In this document: piece after piece, positions 9,262 to 17,610 of the stretch | Layout: each line of letters begins with the position of its first letter | Position numbering within the stretch: the first letter of the stretch is position 1 | Assembly (NCBI GenBank): GCA_023251135.1 | Contig: JAHEZJ010000025.1 | Span: forward strand, 36,909 to 100,908 | Length of the DNA: 64,000 nucleotides | DNA from: Flavobacterium sp. | Lineage (GTDB): Bacteria; Bacteroidota; Bacteroidia; Flavobacteriales; Flavobacteriaceae | Direction of reading: 5' to 3' | Program-made: the position numbers and the translations under genes | The notes under the pieces: model-generated | Databases searched by the model: none | Told to the model about the DNA's origin: nothing | The model's input: only the letters and a program-made list of their open reading frames with translations

Positions 9262-9699
9262 TTATTCTTTAGTAGCTTCTTTTTTTGCTTTTGGAGCTGC
9301 TTTTTTCGCTTTTGGAGCTTCTACTTCTTCAGTAGCTGCATCTTCTGCTACAACTGCTTTTTTAGCTGCTGCTTTTTTAGTTCCTCCTGCTGCAGTAATA
9401 CCTTCAATTACAATTTGAGTAAGATATTGTCTGTGACCATTTCTTTTTTTGTATCCTTTTCTTCTTTTCTTTTTGAAAACGATAACTTTATCTCCTTTTA
9501 AGTGTTGTAACACTTTAGCTTCTACTGAAGCACCTTCTATAGCTGGGGCGCCTAAAGTTACATTTCCGTTATCGTCTAATAAAAGAACTTTGTCAAAAGA
9601 AACTTTTGAACCTTCTTCGTTAGCCAAACGGTGAACATAAACCTTTAAGTCTTTGCTTACTTTAAATTGTTGCCCTGCTATCTCTACGATTGCATACAT
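9262..9699 (-). CDS. rplU: 50S ribosomal protein L21 (bL21) with Ala/Lys-rich tail
   Basis: This is 145 residues long, against about 103 in E. coli. Residues 1-102 are the normal L21 fold (MYAIVEIAGQQFKV at the start, KRRKGYKKRNGHRQYLTQI near the end of the domain). The remaining ~40 residues are a low-complexity Ala/Lys/Glu tail (blocks such as KKAAAKKAVVAEDAATEEVE), probably unstructured and RNA- or ribosome-surface-bound. It is first gene of the operon with rpmA and sits behind a well-formed promoter. Confidence 0.97.
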   Translation of the reverse strand: MYAIVEIAGQQFKVSKDLKVYVHRLANEEGSKVSFDKVLLLDDNGNVTLGAPAIEGASVEAKVLQHLKGDKVIVFKKKRRKGYKKRNGHRQYLTQIVIEGITAAGGTKKAAAKKAVVAEDAATEEVEAPKAKKAAPKAKKEATKE

Positions 9700-9729
9700 A
9701 CCAAATTGATTTATTGATTTTTAAGGTTG

Positions 9730-9759
9730 CAAATATACAACTAATAATTTACTGTGCAA
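9730..9759 (-). promoter_or_regulatory. rplU-rpmA promoter (Bacteroidota type)
   Basis: On the minus strand TATATTTG (9730-9737) matches TAnnTTTG, and a TTG at 9757-9759 stands 19 bases upstream of it, the usual -33/-7 spacing. The rplU start is about 30 bases downstream. Confidence 0.65.
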
Positions 9760-9971
9760 TCCCTTATTCCAAAAATATTTATTTCCTTTTTAGCACTGTT
9801 TTTCAAGCTGTTCCTGCGCTCTAAAAAAGCCATTTAGAAGTAAAATACTGTTAAAACTAAATCATTTTACCCTTGTTTTCCTAAATGCTAAGTAAAAAAA
9901 GTTATTTTTGGTGTAACGATAATCAACTCTTGACTACCTATTTATTTAGGTAAATATAAATTTATTAATTT

Positions 9972-11294
9972 ATGAAAAATTCAATACTTATGTTAAGTGC
10001 GGCACTAATGCTCGGCGGAGTGGCTCATGCTCAAAAGGTAGCTTTTGAAGAATACAATTTAGATAACGGTATGCACGTCATTTTGCATAATGATCCCTCG
10101 GCTCCGGTGGTGATCACCTCAGTCATGTACCATGTAGGATCAAAAGATGAACGTCCGGACCGAACGGGTTTTGCCCATTTCTTCGAACATTTGTTATTTG
10201 AAGGAACCAAAAACATCAAACGTGGCGAATGGATGAAGATTGTTACCGCCAATGGAGGTGTAAACAACGCCAACACTACTGACGATAGAACCTATTACTA
10301 CGAAGTTTTCCCTTCCAACAGCTTAGAACTTGGTTTATGGATGGAATCAGAAAGATTAATGCATCCGGTGATCAACAAAATTGGTGTTGATACTCAAAAT
10401 GAAGTCGTTAAGGAAGAGAAAAGAATGCGTTACGACAATCAGCCTTATGGAAACATTCTGCCGGTTGTAAAAGAAAATATGTTTAAAAAACACCCGTACC
10501 GCTGGACCACTATTGGTTCTATGAAGGATCTGGATGCTGCAACTCTTGAAGAATTTCAGGCTTTTAATAAAAAATTCTATACCCCAAACAATGCTGTTTT
10601 AGTTGTGGCAGGTGATTTTGACAAAGCCAAAACGAAAGAATGGATTCAGAAATATTTTGCAGCAATTCCGAGAGGCGAAGAGGTAAAAAAACAAACTTAT
10701 ACCGAAGAACCAATCAATCAGACTATCAAAGCCACTTACGAAGATCCGAATATTCAGATTCCGATGGTAGTTGCTTCGTACAGAACTCCGTCTATGAAAA
10801 CCAGAGATGCCAGAGTTTTAGATTTGATTTCTTCTTATTTAAGTGATGGAAAAAGCTCGAAATTGTACAAGAAAATAGTCGACGACAAAAAAATGGCGCT
10901 TCAGATCGGAGCGGTAGGATTTAGTCAGGAAGATTACGGAATGTACATTTTGTACGGCTTACCAATGGCTCCTAACACTACAGCCGACATTTTAAAAGAA
11001 ATGGACGAAGAGATTGTAAAAATTCAAACGGATTTGATTTCTGAAAAAGATTATCAAAAATTACAGAATAAATTCGACAATAATTTTGTGAACGCCAATG
11101 CAAGTGTTGAAGGAATTGCAGAAAACCTCGCTTCTTTCTACCTGCTTTACGGAGATGTAAACCTTATCAATACCGAGATCGATCTTTATCATTCTATCAC
11201 CAGAGAAGAAATCAGAGAAGTAGCCAAGAAGTACCTAAACCCTAACCAGCGTTTAATTTTAGACTATATTCCTTCAACTAAAGCTCAAAACTAA
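9972..11294 (+). CDS. M16 family zinc metallopeptidase, catalytic subunit
   Basis: A 440-residue exported peptidase (signal peptide about 1-20, ending AHA-Q). The inverted zinc motif HFFEH is at residues 69-73, within FAHFFEHLLFEGT, and the downstream Glu ligand lies in the NEVVKEEKR segment, so it should be active. Two M16 halves follow each other (about 30-230 and 230-435). The next gene, 11 bases on, is a second M16 protein lacking the motif. Such pairs work as heterodimers, one subunit catalytic and one binding. The probable role is breakdown of peptides in the periplasm or outer membrane. Confidence 0.93.
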   Translation: MKNSILMLSAALMLGGVAHAQKVAFEEYNLDNGMHVILHNDPSAPVVITSVMYHVGSKDERPDRTGFAHFFEHLLFEGTKNIKRGEWMKIVTANGGVNNANTTDDRTYYYEVFPSNSLELGLWMESERLMHPVINKIGVDTQNEVVKEEKRMRYDNQPYGNILPVVKENMFKKHPYRWTTIGSMKDLDAATLEEFQAFNKKFYTPNNAVLVVAGDFDKAKTKEWIQKYFAAIPRGEEVKKQTYTEEPINQTIKATYEDPNIQIPMVVASYRTPSMKTRDARVLDLISSYLSDGKSSKLYKKIVDDKKMALQIGAVGFSQEDYGMYILYGLPMAPNTTADILKEMDEEIVKIQTDLISEKDYQKLQNKFDNNFVNANASVEGIAENLASFYLLYGDVNLINTEIDLYHSITREEIREVAKKYLNPNQRLILDYIPSTKAQN

Positions 11295-11305
11295 GTCATC
11301 GAATC

Positions 11306-13354
11306 ATGAAAAAAATACATACATTTTTAATCCTTTTATTCCTAACTGGAATTATGCAAGCACAAGACCGTCCACAACCGAAACCAGGCAACTCGCCTGT
11401 AGTCAACATCAAGAAACCACAAACTTTTGTTTTGGCAAACGGGATGAAGGTTTTGGTTGTTGAAAATCATAAATTACCCCGAGTAAGTTTTAACCTGACA
11501 CTGGACAATGCTCCTTTTACAGAAGGCAACAAAAAGGGTGTTGACGATCTGACAAGCAGTTTGATTGGCAACGGAACAAAGAAAACAACCAAAGAGGCTT
11601 TCAATGAAGAAATCGATTTTTACGGAGCAAACATTAACTTCTCTTCTTCAGGAGCTTCCGCAAGTTCGCTTTCTAAATATTCCGGACGTGTTTTAGAACT
11701 TTTAGCCGAAGGAACATTACAGCCGAATTTCACTCAGGCAGAATTTGATAAGGAAAAAGCAAAATTAATCGAAGGACTTAAAGCCGACGAAAAAAGCGTT
11801 CCGGCAATTGCCAACAGAGTTGTTGACGTTTTAGCTTTTGGAAAAAACCACCCGTCAGGAGAATATCTTTCAGAGGAAACTGTAAAAAACGTAACTCTTG
11901 CTGATGTTCAATCTAATTATGCTACTCATTTTGTTCCTGAAAATGCTTATTTAGTTATCATAGGTGATGTTAAATTTAAAGAAACAAAAGCTGCGGTAGA
12001 AAAACTTTTTAACGGGTGGAAAAAACAAGCCGCTCCAAAAAACACTTACCCAGCTCCGGCGAACGCTTCTAAACTTCAAATTGATTTTGTTGATGTTCCG
12101 AATGCAGTTCAATCTGAAATTTCATTGGTAAATACCGTGAATTTAAAAATGAGCGACCCTGATTTCTTCCCTGCTGTAATCGCAAATCAAATTTTAGGAG
12201 GTGATTTCAACAGTTACCTAAACATGAATTTACGTGAGAAACATGCCTGGACCTACGGTGCACGCTCCAGTATTGGAAGCGGAAAGTATGTAACCAAATT
12301 CAGAGCCTCTTCGGCCGTAAGAAACACCGTAACGGATAGTGCAGTAGTTCAATTTATTAAAGAAATCAAAAGAATCAGAACAGAGAAAGTTTCTGAGGAC
12401 ATTCTGAAAAATGTAAAAGCCGGATATATCGGACGTTTTGTAATGCAGATTGAAAAACCGCAAACCGTTGCACAATATGCCTTAAACATTGAAACAGAAA
12501 AACTTCCAGCTGATTTCTACGAAAAATACATCCAAACTATAAACAATGTAACCGCTGACGACATTTACCGTGTTGCCAACAAATACTTTTTACTGGACAA
12601 TATGCGAATTGTGATTGCCGGAAAAGGAGCTGACGTGATTACAGGTTTAGAGAAACTTCAAATTCCGATTTTCTATTTCGATAAATACGGAAATCCTGTT
12701 GAAAAACCAGTAACCAAAAAAGAAGTTCCAGCCGGAATTACTGCTAAAACAGTTTTCGAAAACTATCTTAAAGCAATTGGAGGAGAAAAAGCAGTAGCTG
12801 CCGTTAAAACACTTTCGATGACAGGATCTACAACTGTTCCGCAAGCTCCTACTCCATTAACATTTACTTCTAAATTAGATTCAAAAGGAAAAATGATGGT
12901 TTCTCTGGCCATGGGACCGATGAATTTAATGAAACAGGTTGTAAATGATAAAGGCGCTTATATCGAACAACAAGGACAACGCAAAAACCTTGAAGGAGCT
13001 GATCTTGCTGAAATGAAAGCAAGCGCTGCACCTTTTGAAGAACTTCTGCTTTCAAAAAGAGCCGACTTAAAAGTAGACCGTATCGAGCCTATTAACGGTA
13101 AAGATGCTTATGCCATTAAAGAAGGCAAAACAACTTATTTCTACGATGTTAATTCAGGCCTTAAACTTGCCGAATCAAAAGATCGTGAGCAAGGTGGAAA
13201 AGCAACTACACAAATCACAAACTTCAACGACTATAAAGACGTAAAAGGAGTAAAAGTTCCTTTTAACATCGTTCAGAATGTAGGTTTTGAATTAGACATC
13301 AAAATGTCTGATATCAAAATTAACGAAGGAGTTTCAGAAGCAGATTTTCTTTAG
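11306..13354 (+). CDS. M16 family peptidase-like protein, non-catalytic partner
   Basis: A 682-residue exported protein (signal peptide about 1-19). Residues ~35-450 are two M16 domains, but at the position of the zinc motif it reads DDLTSSLIGNGT, so the HxxEH ligands are missing. The conserved R-Y block of the second half is visible as MNLREKHAWTYGARSS. After residue ~470 comes an additional domain of about 200 residues (ENYLKAIGGEKAVAAVKTLS onwards), common in Bacteroidota and similar to lipoprotein-sorting-like beta folds. It is transcribed with the catalytic M16 gene upstream, and a terminator follows. Confidence 0.9.
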   Translation: MKKIHTFLILLFLTGIMQAQDRPQPKPGNSPVVNIKKPQTFVLANGMKVLVVENHKLPRVSFNLTLDNAPFTEGNKKGVDDLTSSLIGNGTKKTTKEAFNEEIDFYGANINFSSSGASASSLSKYSGRVLELLAEGTLQPNFTQAEFDKEKAKLIEGLKADEKSVPAIANRVVDVLAFGKNHPSGEYLSEETVKNVTLADVQSNYATHFVPENAYLVIIGDVKFKETKAAVEKLFNGWKKQAAPKNTYPAPANASKLQIDFVDVPNAVQSEISLVNTVNLKMSDPDFFPAVIANQILGGDFNSYLNMNLREKHAWTYGARSSIGSGKYVTKFRASSAVRNTVTDSAVVQFIKEIKRIRTEKVSEDILKNVKAGYIGRFVMQIEKPQTVAQYALNIETEKLPADFYEKYIQTINNVTADDIYRVANKYFLLDNMRIVIAGKGADVITGLEKLQIPIFYFDKYGNPVEKPVTKKEVPAGITAKTVFENYLKAIGGEKAVAAVKTLSMTGSTTVPQAPTPLTFTSKLDSKGKMMVSLAMGPMNLMKQVVNDKGAYIEQQGQRKNLEGADLAEMKASAAPFEELLLSKRADLKVDRIEPINGKDAYAIKEGKTTYFYDVNSGLKLAESKDREQGGKATTQITNFNDYKDVKGVKVPFNIVQNVGFELDIKMSDIKINEGVSEADFL

Positions 13355-13405
13355 GCTGAGGGGCTGAGGCGCTAAGGTGCTAAGATACTGAGATACTAAG
13401 ATTTT

Positions 13406-13449
13406 AAAAGCTTTGTTAAAGTTCAACACTTTGGCAAAGCTTTTTTTTA
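13406..13449 (+). terminator. Terminator after the M16 pair
   Basis: A stem aaaagctttg (13406-13415) pairs with caaagctttt (13435-13444), helped by an inner ttaaag/ctttgg match, and runs into a T-tract. Confidence 0.75.
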
Positions 13450-13488
13450 TTGACAATAGTTGACAATACTCCATACGGAATTTCTGTT

Positions 13489-13517
13489 GTGATTTCTCCC
13501 TACGGTCGAAATGACAA
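13489..13517. repeat. Dispersed repeat, copy 1 (gtgatttctccctacggtcg type)
   Basis: This 29-base stretch is identical to 33581-33609, where it forms one arm of a palindrome. Here only a single arm is present. Confidence 0.7.
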
Positions 13518-13593
13518 GTTTGCGGCAAGCCTTTATGACAAACTTTTGCGATAAGTCTTAGTCATAAAACCTTTGTGAAAAGCCTTTGTCAGG

Positions 13594-13643
13594 CTGAGCG
13601 GAGTCGAAGCCCCTTGCTCCCTTCTCCCTTCGACTTCGCTCAG
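13594..13643. repeat. REP-like palindrome (ctgagcggagtcgaag type)
   Basis: Arms at 13594-13609 and 13628-13643 are inverted copies with one mismatch and an 18-base spacer. The same arm occurs at 33622-33638, at 56396-56411 and, diverged, at 50873-50885. Confidence 0.7.
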
Positions 13644-13747
13644 GGCGACAATCGTTTTCATTACAAACAAAGAAAGACTGTCGATCCACAAAGAACATTT
13701 CACAACCCACATTTCACATCTCACAGAAGACATCTCACAAACAACAC

Positions 13748-14614
13748 CTACTTTTTAGCCGATAAATAAACTCCGATAAGGATAATAAAAGCGCCAAAAA
13801 ACTGAATTGGTGTAAGCATTTCATTGTCCAGCAATCCCCAGAAAAATGCCACGATTGGAATTAAATACGTAACCGACGTTGCAAATACCGGCGACGACAT
13901 TTGTATTAATTTAAAAAACAAAACATTGGCGATTCCGGTGCCCAGAACTCCTAAAATCATGACAAACAAAATAGAATGCTGTGTCGCTTCAAGGTTTATT
14001 CTTTGAGAAAAATCGGTAGTGCTTAAAATTAGCAAAGCCGGAACCAGCAATACCGCGAAATTCCCTGTGGTGATGCTCAGTGAATTTAAATCGGACAAGT
14101 ATTTTTTAATCAAATTGACATTTATCGCATAACTAAGCGTCGCAATAACGACCAGGATAACATAATAGTAATTTTGCCCAGGATGCGAAGACGCCCCGCT
14201 TAAAACCAGCAGCAAACACCCAATCAAACCCACAAAAACGCCCAAAACCTGTCTTTTCTGAAATTGGATTCCAAAAACAAGTATCCCCAGAACCAATGTA
14301 TTTAAAGGGGTAAGCGAATTCATAATGGCCACGATTGAACTGTCGACTTCCGTTTCGGCAATGGCAAAAAGGAAGGCCGGTATAAAAGTCCCGAAGAAAG
14401 AAGTGATGGCGACAAATTTCCATTGACGACGCGAAATTTTCTTTAAACTTCTGAAACCCACAATCAGCAAAAACAAAGCTGCAAATATAATTCGGAACGA
14501 ACCCACCTGAACCGCTGTCAATCCTACCAAACCTCTTTTGATGAGGATAAACGAACTTCCCCAGATCAGCGAGAGTACCAATAAATAAGCCCACTTTAAT
14601 TGTTTTGCCTCCAT
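13748..14614 (-). CDS. EamA/DMT superfamily transporter
   Basis: A 288-residue inner-membrane protein with about ten transmembrane helices arranged as two EamA repeats (residues ~7-140 and ~150-285). The start YLLVLSLIWGSSFILIKRGL is the classic EamA opening (W-G-S-x-F), and the second half ends with the typical NEMLTPIQFFGAFIILIGVY. Such proteins export or exchange small metabolites such as amino acids, but the substrate cannot be predicted. It is transcribed alone, divergent from the heavy-metal-domain lipoprotein gene. Confidence 0.9.
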   Translation of the reverse strand: MEAKQLKWAYLLVLSLIWGSSFILIKRGLVGLTAVQVGSFRIIFAALFLLIVGFRSLKKISRRQWKFVAITSFFGTFIPAFLFAIAETEVDSSIVAIMNSLTPLNTLVLGILVFGIQFQKRQVLGVFVGLIGCLLLVLSGASSHPGQNYYYVILVVIATLSYAINVNLIKKYLSDLNSLSITTGNFAVLLVPALLILSTTDFSQRINLEATQHSILFVMILGVLGTGIANVLFFKLIQMSSPVFATSVTYLIPIVAFFWGLLDNEMLTPIQFFGAFIILIGVYLSAKK

Positions 14615-14653
14615 AAATCGTATTTTACTGCAAATTTGTAATAATTTTACGAA

Positions 14654-14680
14654 TTGACCTCTTCCTTTTTACTAATTTTG
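14654..14680 (+). promoter_or_regulatory. Promoter of the heavy-metal-domain lipoprotein gene
   Basis: TTG at 14654-14656 and TAATTTTG at 14673-14680 are separated by 16 bases and fit the Bacteroidota consensus. The start codon is 35 bases further. Confidence 0.6.
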
Positions 14681-14715
14681 CAAAGAACATTATTCGCAAA
14701 TTAAAATCTTATAAT

Positions 14716-15093
14716 ATGAAATTCACAAAAATCATCGCTGCTATCGCCATCGCAGGTTTAGTAATGGTAAGCTGCAAAAAAGAAGAAGATAAAAATCTGG
14801 CCAACATAAAATCGGAGAACACAGCTCCTAAAGAACACAAAGCTATTGCTGCTGAAAATGTGCAGACTTCAAGTTTTAAAATTGAAGGGATGACTTGTGC
14901 TATGGGATGTGCTAAAACGATCGAAAAAGAATTATCGAATCTGGACGGTGTAGAAAAAGCAACCGTTGATTTTGAGAAAAAAACAGCCACTGTGGTATTT
15001 GACAAAACGGTTCAAAACCAGGAAAACTTAACCAAAACAGTTCAAGCAACCGGAGACGGCAAAACGTATAAAGTTTTAGATATCAAATCGTAA
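14716..15093 (+). CDS. Lipoprotein with heavy-metal-associated (HMA) domain
   Basis: A 125-residue protein with a lipoprotein signal peptide (lipobox MVSC, Cys20), a charged linker of ~30 residues and a ferredoxin-like HMA fold from about 52 to 122. The metal loop reads GMTCAMGCAKTIEKEL, with cysteines at 61 and 65. The spacing is therefore C-x3-C, not the normal C-x2-C of CopZ/Atx1. The remaining HMA features (GVEKATVDFEKKTATVVFD) are intact. It probably binds copper or a similar metal at the periplasmic face. It is monocistronic, with promoter and terminator. Confidence 0.88.
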   Translation: MKFTKIIAAIAIAGLVMVSCKKEEDKNLANIKSENTAPKEHKAIAAENVQTSSFKIEGMTCAMGCAKTIEKELSNLDGVEKATVDFEKKTATVVFDKTVQNQENLTKTVQATGDGKTYKVLDIKS

Positions 15094-15140
15094 TCAGACG
15101 ATTATTCAATTCTAAAAGAATTGACAAAAAATAAATCTTT

Positions 15141-15178
15141 AAACAGTAGTAACCTCAGGCTTGCTACTGTTTTTTTTA
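15141..15178 (+). terminator. Terminator after the HMA lipoprotein gene
   Basis: Stem aaacagtag (15141-15149) and ctactgttt (15163-15171) followed by eight T. Confidence 0.75.
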
Positions 15179-15208
15179 TGAATCCTTTTCAATACAGCCC
15201 TAAAAACA

Positions 15209-15670
15209 ATGGAACTTAAATTTAGCCATATAGACATCTTAGTTAACGATCTGCAAGCGGCCTGCGACTATTATGCAAAGATCCTCGGAGCGCAAATCTC
15301 AAAAAAATTCACCTGGGAAAGAGACGAATTACATGTTACCTATGCTGTTGTAAAAATTGGCGAGGAACGATTTATGTTGGTGCAGCCTTTTTCCGGAAAT
15401 CTAAAAAATCTAATAGACACAAAGGGTGAAGGAACAATTTACCGTCATTGTTATTCTACTCCCAACATCGAAATTGCTTTTGACGAATTGATCCATTCAG
15501 GCGTGCAGCCAGAGGACGAGAACGGAAATCCCTTATCACGAGAAAGTCTTGACTCTCCAAGCGGCGTTAAAATCATCTGGCTTCCGAAACGTTTTGGCGA
15601 ATTCTCGATTGAAATCCTTGAAGAAGCAGGACTTCAACAGTTTATGAATGAAGCTTTTTCTGCTTCCTAA
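15209..15670 (+). CDS. VOC family protein (glyoxalase/epimerase-like)
   Basis: A 153-residue cytosolic protein of the vicinal-oxygen-chelate superfamily. Two beta-alpha-beta-beta-beta modules are visible: SHIDILVNDLQAACDYYAKI at 6-25 and a second one from about 82 (HCYSTPNIEIAFDELIHSGV). Possible metal ligands are His7, His82 or a neighbour, and Glu near FSIEILEE. The overall pattern is closest to methylmalonyl-CoA epimerase-like or lyase-like members, but the reaction cannot be assigned. It is the last gene before the left repeat of the RHS island. Confidence 0.8.
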   Translation: MELKFSHIDILVNDLQAACDYYAKILGAQISKKFTWERDELHVTYAVVKIGEERFMLVQPFSGNLKNLIDTKGEGTIYRHCYSTPNIEIAFDELIHSGVQPEDENGNPLSRESLDSPSGVKIIWLPKRFGEFSIEILEEAGLQQFMNEAFSAS

Positions 15671-15705
15671 GACGCAAACAGTAAAAACATAGCTTTATAT
15701 TAAAG

Positions 15706-15764
15706 CTAAAAAGACTTTTTAAATAAAATACCCCCAAACAGTATTTCACTTTTTGGGGGCAGTA
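15706..15764. repeat. Left flanking direct repeat of the RHS island
   Basis: This 59-base segment matches 27370-27427 with about six differences (roughly 90% identity) in the same orientation. It contains the hairpin cccccaaa / ttttggggg. The T-rich side is to the left, so the hairpin would act as a terminator for minus-strand transcripts, yet no minus-strand gene lies to the right of this copy for 11 kb. Confidence 0.75.
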
Positions 15765-15928
15765 CATGATGGATGTCTTTTTAATTTATATTTGAGGAAG
15801 ACTAATAAAATCAGAGGCACTTGTACGGCTCATCTAAGAGAAATATACACTTACGCGCGAGAAGCTCACACTAGCAGGATACGTTTATTAAATACACACG
15901 GAAGTCACCAAAACACAAATGAAGCATA

Positions 15929-16168
15929 ATGGATTTACTGGAAATCATTCTTGGGAGATATTTTATTGAGATTTTGGGAGCATGTGTAAGATTCACTTAT
16001 TTAAATACCATAGTTCTTTTCAACGAAGATGACTTTATTACCTTTTCAGAAGTATGGTCTCCAAAAGGAAATAACAATAAGAAAGATGCCAATAGCGAAA
16101 GAAATCATATGATAGGAGTAATTTTTCTGGGAGGAATCATATTTCTTTTAGTGATCTTTACAACATGA
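15929..16168 (+). CDS. Small membrane protein, hypothetical
   Basis: This is a 79-residue open frame that I do not recognise. It has a weakly hydrophobic N-terminus, a polar middle (residues ~45-60, rich in Asn, Lys and Asp) and a clear C-terminal transmembrane helix MIGVIFLGGIIFLLVIFTT. A perfect 16-base hairpin terminator follows 21 bases after the stop, which supports real transcription. It is the first gene inside the direct repeats of the RHS island. Confidence 0.5.
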   Translation: MDLLEIILGRYFIEILGACVRFTYLNTIVLFNEDDFITFSEVWSPKGNNNKKDANSERNHMIGVIFLGGIIFLLVIFTT

Positions 16169-16189
16169 AAAATATAACCTACAGTTTTA

Positions 16190-16226
16190 AACCAAAAAAG
16201 AATCCAAATTGGATTCTTTTTTGGTT
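16190..16226 (+). terminator. Hairpin terminator after the small membrane gene
   Basis: A perfect 16-base inverted repeat (16190-16205 with 16211-16226) with a five-base loop contains the T-run in its right arm. Confidence 0.75.
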
Positions 16227-16445
16227 GTGATTTATAGTACTCTTCAAAAAAAAAAAAAACGATAGATAAAAAAACATCGCAATGTGCTTTCCCGTAAAGA
16301 ATTACGAATTAAATAAGCAATATTTGTTCCAAATCAATCAGGTAAAAACAAAGACACCAAGAACATAAACACCACTAATTCAAGCGATTAAAAAAAACGA
16401 AAAAAAATAACAGTATATAACTTAATAAATTAACATTTGATTAAT

Positions 16446-16453
16446 TAGTTTTG
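16446..16453 (+). promoter_or_regulatory. Putative -7 box of the chaperone-RHS operon
   Basis: TAGTTTTG matches TAnnTTTG and stands 24 bases before the OmpH-like start. No clear -33 partner is visible. Confidence 0.4.
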
Positions 16454-16477
16454 TTAAAAACATCATAATAAACAAAA

Positions 16478-17011
16478 ATGAAAAAAATGCCTTTTTATGC
16501 TGCAGGTTTTGCAGTTCTTTTAAGTATTATCGCAATATATTTTGCAAAATCAAATTCAGAATTAGTGTATGTCGATGTTAATAAATTGATTACAGGTTAC
16601 AGTAAGACCAAAATTGCAAAAGCAGAATTTGACAAAAAAGCAAATTTGATGAAAGCCAATGTAGACTCCCTTATAAGCAACTGGCAAAACGAATTAAAGA
16701 GTTACGAAAAAGAAAGAACTTCGTTGTCTCCTAAAGAATTAAAATTAAAACAAGAGTTATTATCTAACAAACAACAACAAATTAACGGATATCAGGAAGC
16801 TATTCAGAAAAAAATTCAAGAAGAAGACAAAAAAGTAACCCAAACCGTAATTAATGATATAAACGATTATATCAAAGAATACGGAAAAGAACACAACTAC
16901 AAAATCATATTTGGCGCCAGTGGTGGAGGAAACATCATGTATGCAGATGAGTCTACCGATCTGACAGAAGAAGTATTAAAAGGTCTTAATGCTGAATATG
17001 ACAAAAAATAA
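16478..17011 (+). CDS. OmpH/Skp-like periplasmic chaperone
   Basis: A 177-residue protein with an N-terminal signal or anchor segment (about 5-24, FYAAGFAVLLSIIAIYF). An OmpH-type beta strand (LVYVDVNKLITGYSKTK) follows, then a long coiled coil of Lys/Gln/Glu-rich helix (about residues 50-130), and a C-terminal Skp-like strand (YKIIFGASGGGNIMYADES). Skp proteins hold unfolded outer-membrane or exported proteins in the periplasm. Here the gene opens an operon that leads into a lipoprotein and two giant secreted proteins, so I infer a dedicated chaperone for them. The housekeeping skp is not next to it. Confidence 0.85.
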   Translation: MKKMPFYAAGFAVLLSIIAIYFAKSNSELVYVDVNKLITGYSKTKIAKAEFDKKANLMKANVDSLISNWQNELKSYEKERTSLSPKELKLKQELLSNKQQQINGYQEAIQKKIQEEDKKVTQTVINDINDYIKEYGKEHNYKIIFGASGGGNIMYADESTDLTEEVLKGLNAEYDKK

Positions 17012-17600
17012 ACTTCTTTTATTTCTTTTATTAATATTTGTTTCCTCTTGCAGCAAAAAATTTGATACGCAAGAGGACATGAACAATTATATACAAGATG
17101 AAGACAACGGCTATATCTATAAAAAAACTATAGCCGATGTAGACTATGTTTTACAATACAGACCAACTGATTTACTAGTAAAACAAGAATTAGGAGACAG
17201 AACCGATCCCGCTCAAATAGAAAAATTTAGACAACAATACCATAAATACATGTATTTCAATCTTTCCATGTCAAAAAATGATCAGGAATTATTAAATGAT
17301 GTCGCACAGGATAAAACTAAATTTGGGCAAATGGTCAATGCGTTAGCTTTTGGAATGGAAGAGAAACTCCACCTTTATACTCCCACAAAAGACACACTTG
17401 CTCTAGCCGACTTTATTTATCCCAGAATGTACGATATGAGCAATTCGACCTCAATAATGATTGCTTATCCTCGAGATGAAAAATACTTGAAACAAGATTA
17501 CCTCAATTTTGTTATTGAAGATTTAGGTCTTGAAACCGGAAACGTTAAATTCAAATTAAATACCAAAGCTATAAAAAACGAACCAAAATTAAGTTTTTAA
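16998..17600 (+). CDS. Hypothetical lipoprotein of the RHS operon
   Basis: A 200-residue lipoprotein of no family known to me. I choose the second ATG (16998) because it gives a standard lipoprotein signal, MTKNKLLLFLLLIFVSSC with Cys18; an upstream ATG at 16989 adds three residues. It overlaps the end of the chaperone gene by 14 bases, so the two are translationally coupled. The mature part is hydrophilic, mostly helical (KFRQQYHKYMYFNLSMSKND) and Tyr/Asp-rich. The coupling and the next gene 10 bases away suggest a surface or outer-membrane factor for secretion or anchoring of the large proteins; this is inference. Confidence 0.8.
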   Translation: MTKNKLLLFLLLIFVSSCSKKFDTQEDMNNYIQDEDNGYIYKKTIADVDYVLQYRPTDLLVKQELGDRTDPAQIEKFRQQYHKYMYFNLSMSKNDQELLNDVAQDKTKFGQMVNALAFGMEEKLHLYTPTKDTLALADFIYPRMYDMSNSTSIMIAYPRDEKYLKQDYLNFVIEDLGLETGNVKFKLNTKAIKNEPKLSF

Positions 17601-17610
17601 AACCAAAACC

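Larger units (their letters stand above)
13355..13747. other. Gene-free intergenic region with repeats (393 bases)
   Basis: No convincing gene lies here. It holds degenerate short tandem units of the form gctaaggtgctaagatac (13355-13400), the M16 terminator, a copy of the gtgatttctccctacggtcg element (13489-13517) and a palindrome (13594-13643). A 64-codon open frame runs through the palindrome but has no family resemblance. Confidence 0.7.
16169..16477. other. Gene-free region upstream of the chaperone-RHS operon (309 bases)
   Basis: It contains the terminator of the small membrane gene, then about 220 very A-rich bases with poly-A runs at 16247-16259 and 16388-16408. A TAGTTTTG -7 box stands near its right end. 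I see nothing else. Confidence 0.6.

Noticed and set aside
9256-9501. Phe/Ser-rich open frame on the plus strand
   Set aside because: It is the antisense of the Ala/Lys-rich tail of rplU; the odd composition comes from that.
13575-13769. 64-codon frame in the M16-EamA gap
   Set aside because: Runs through a palindromic repeat; product is repeat translation.
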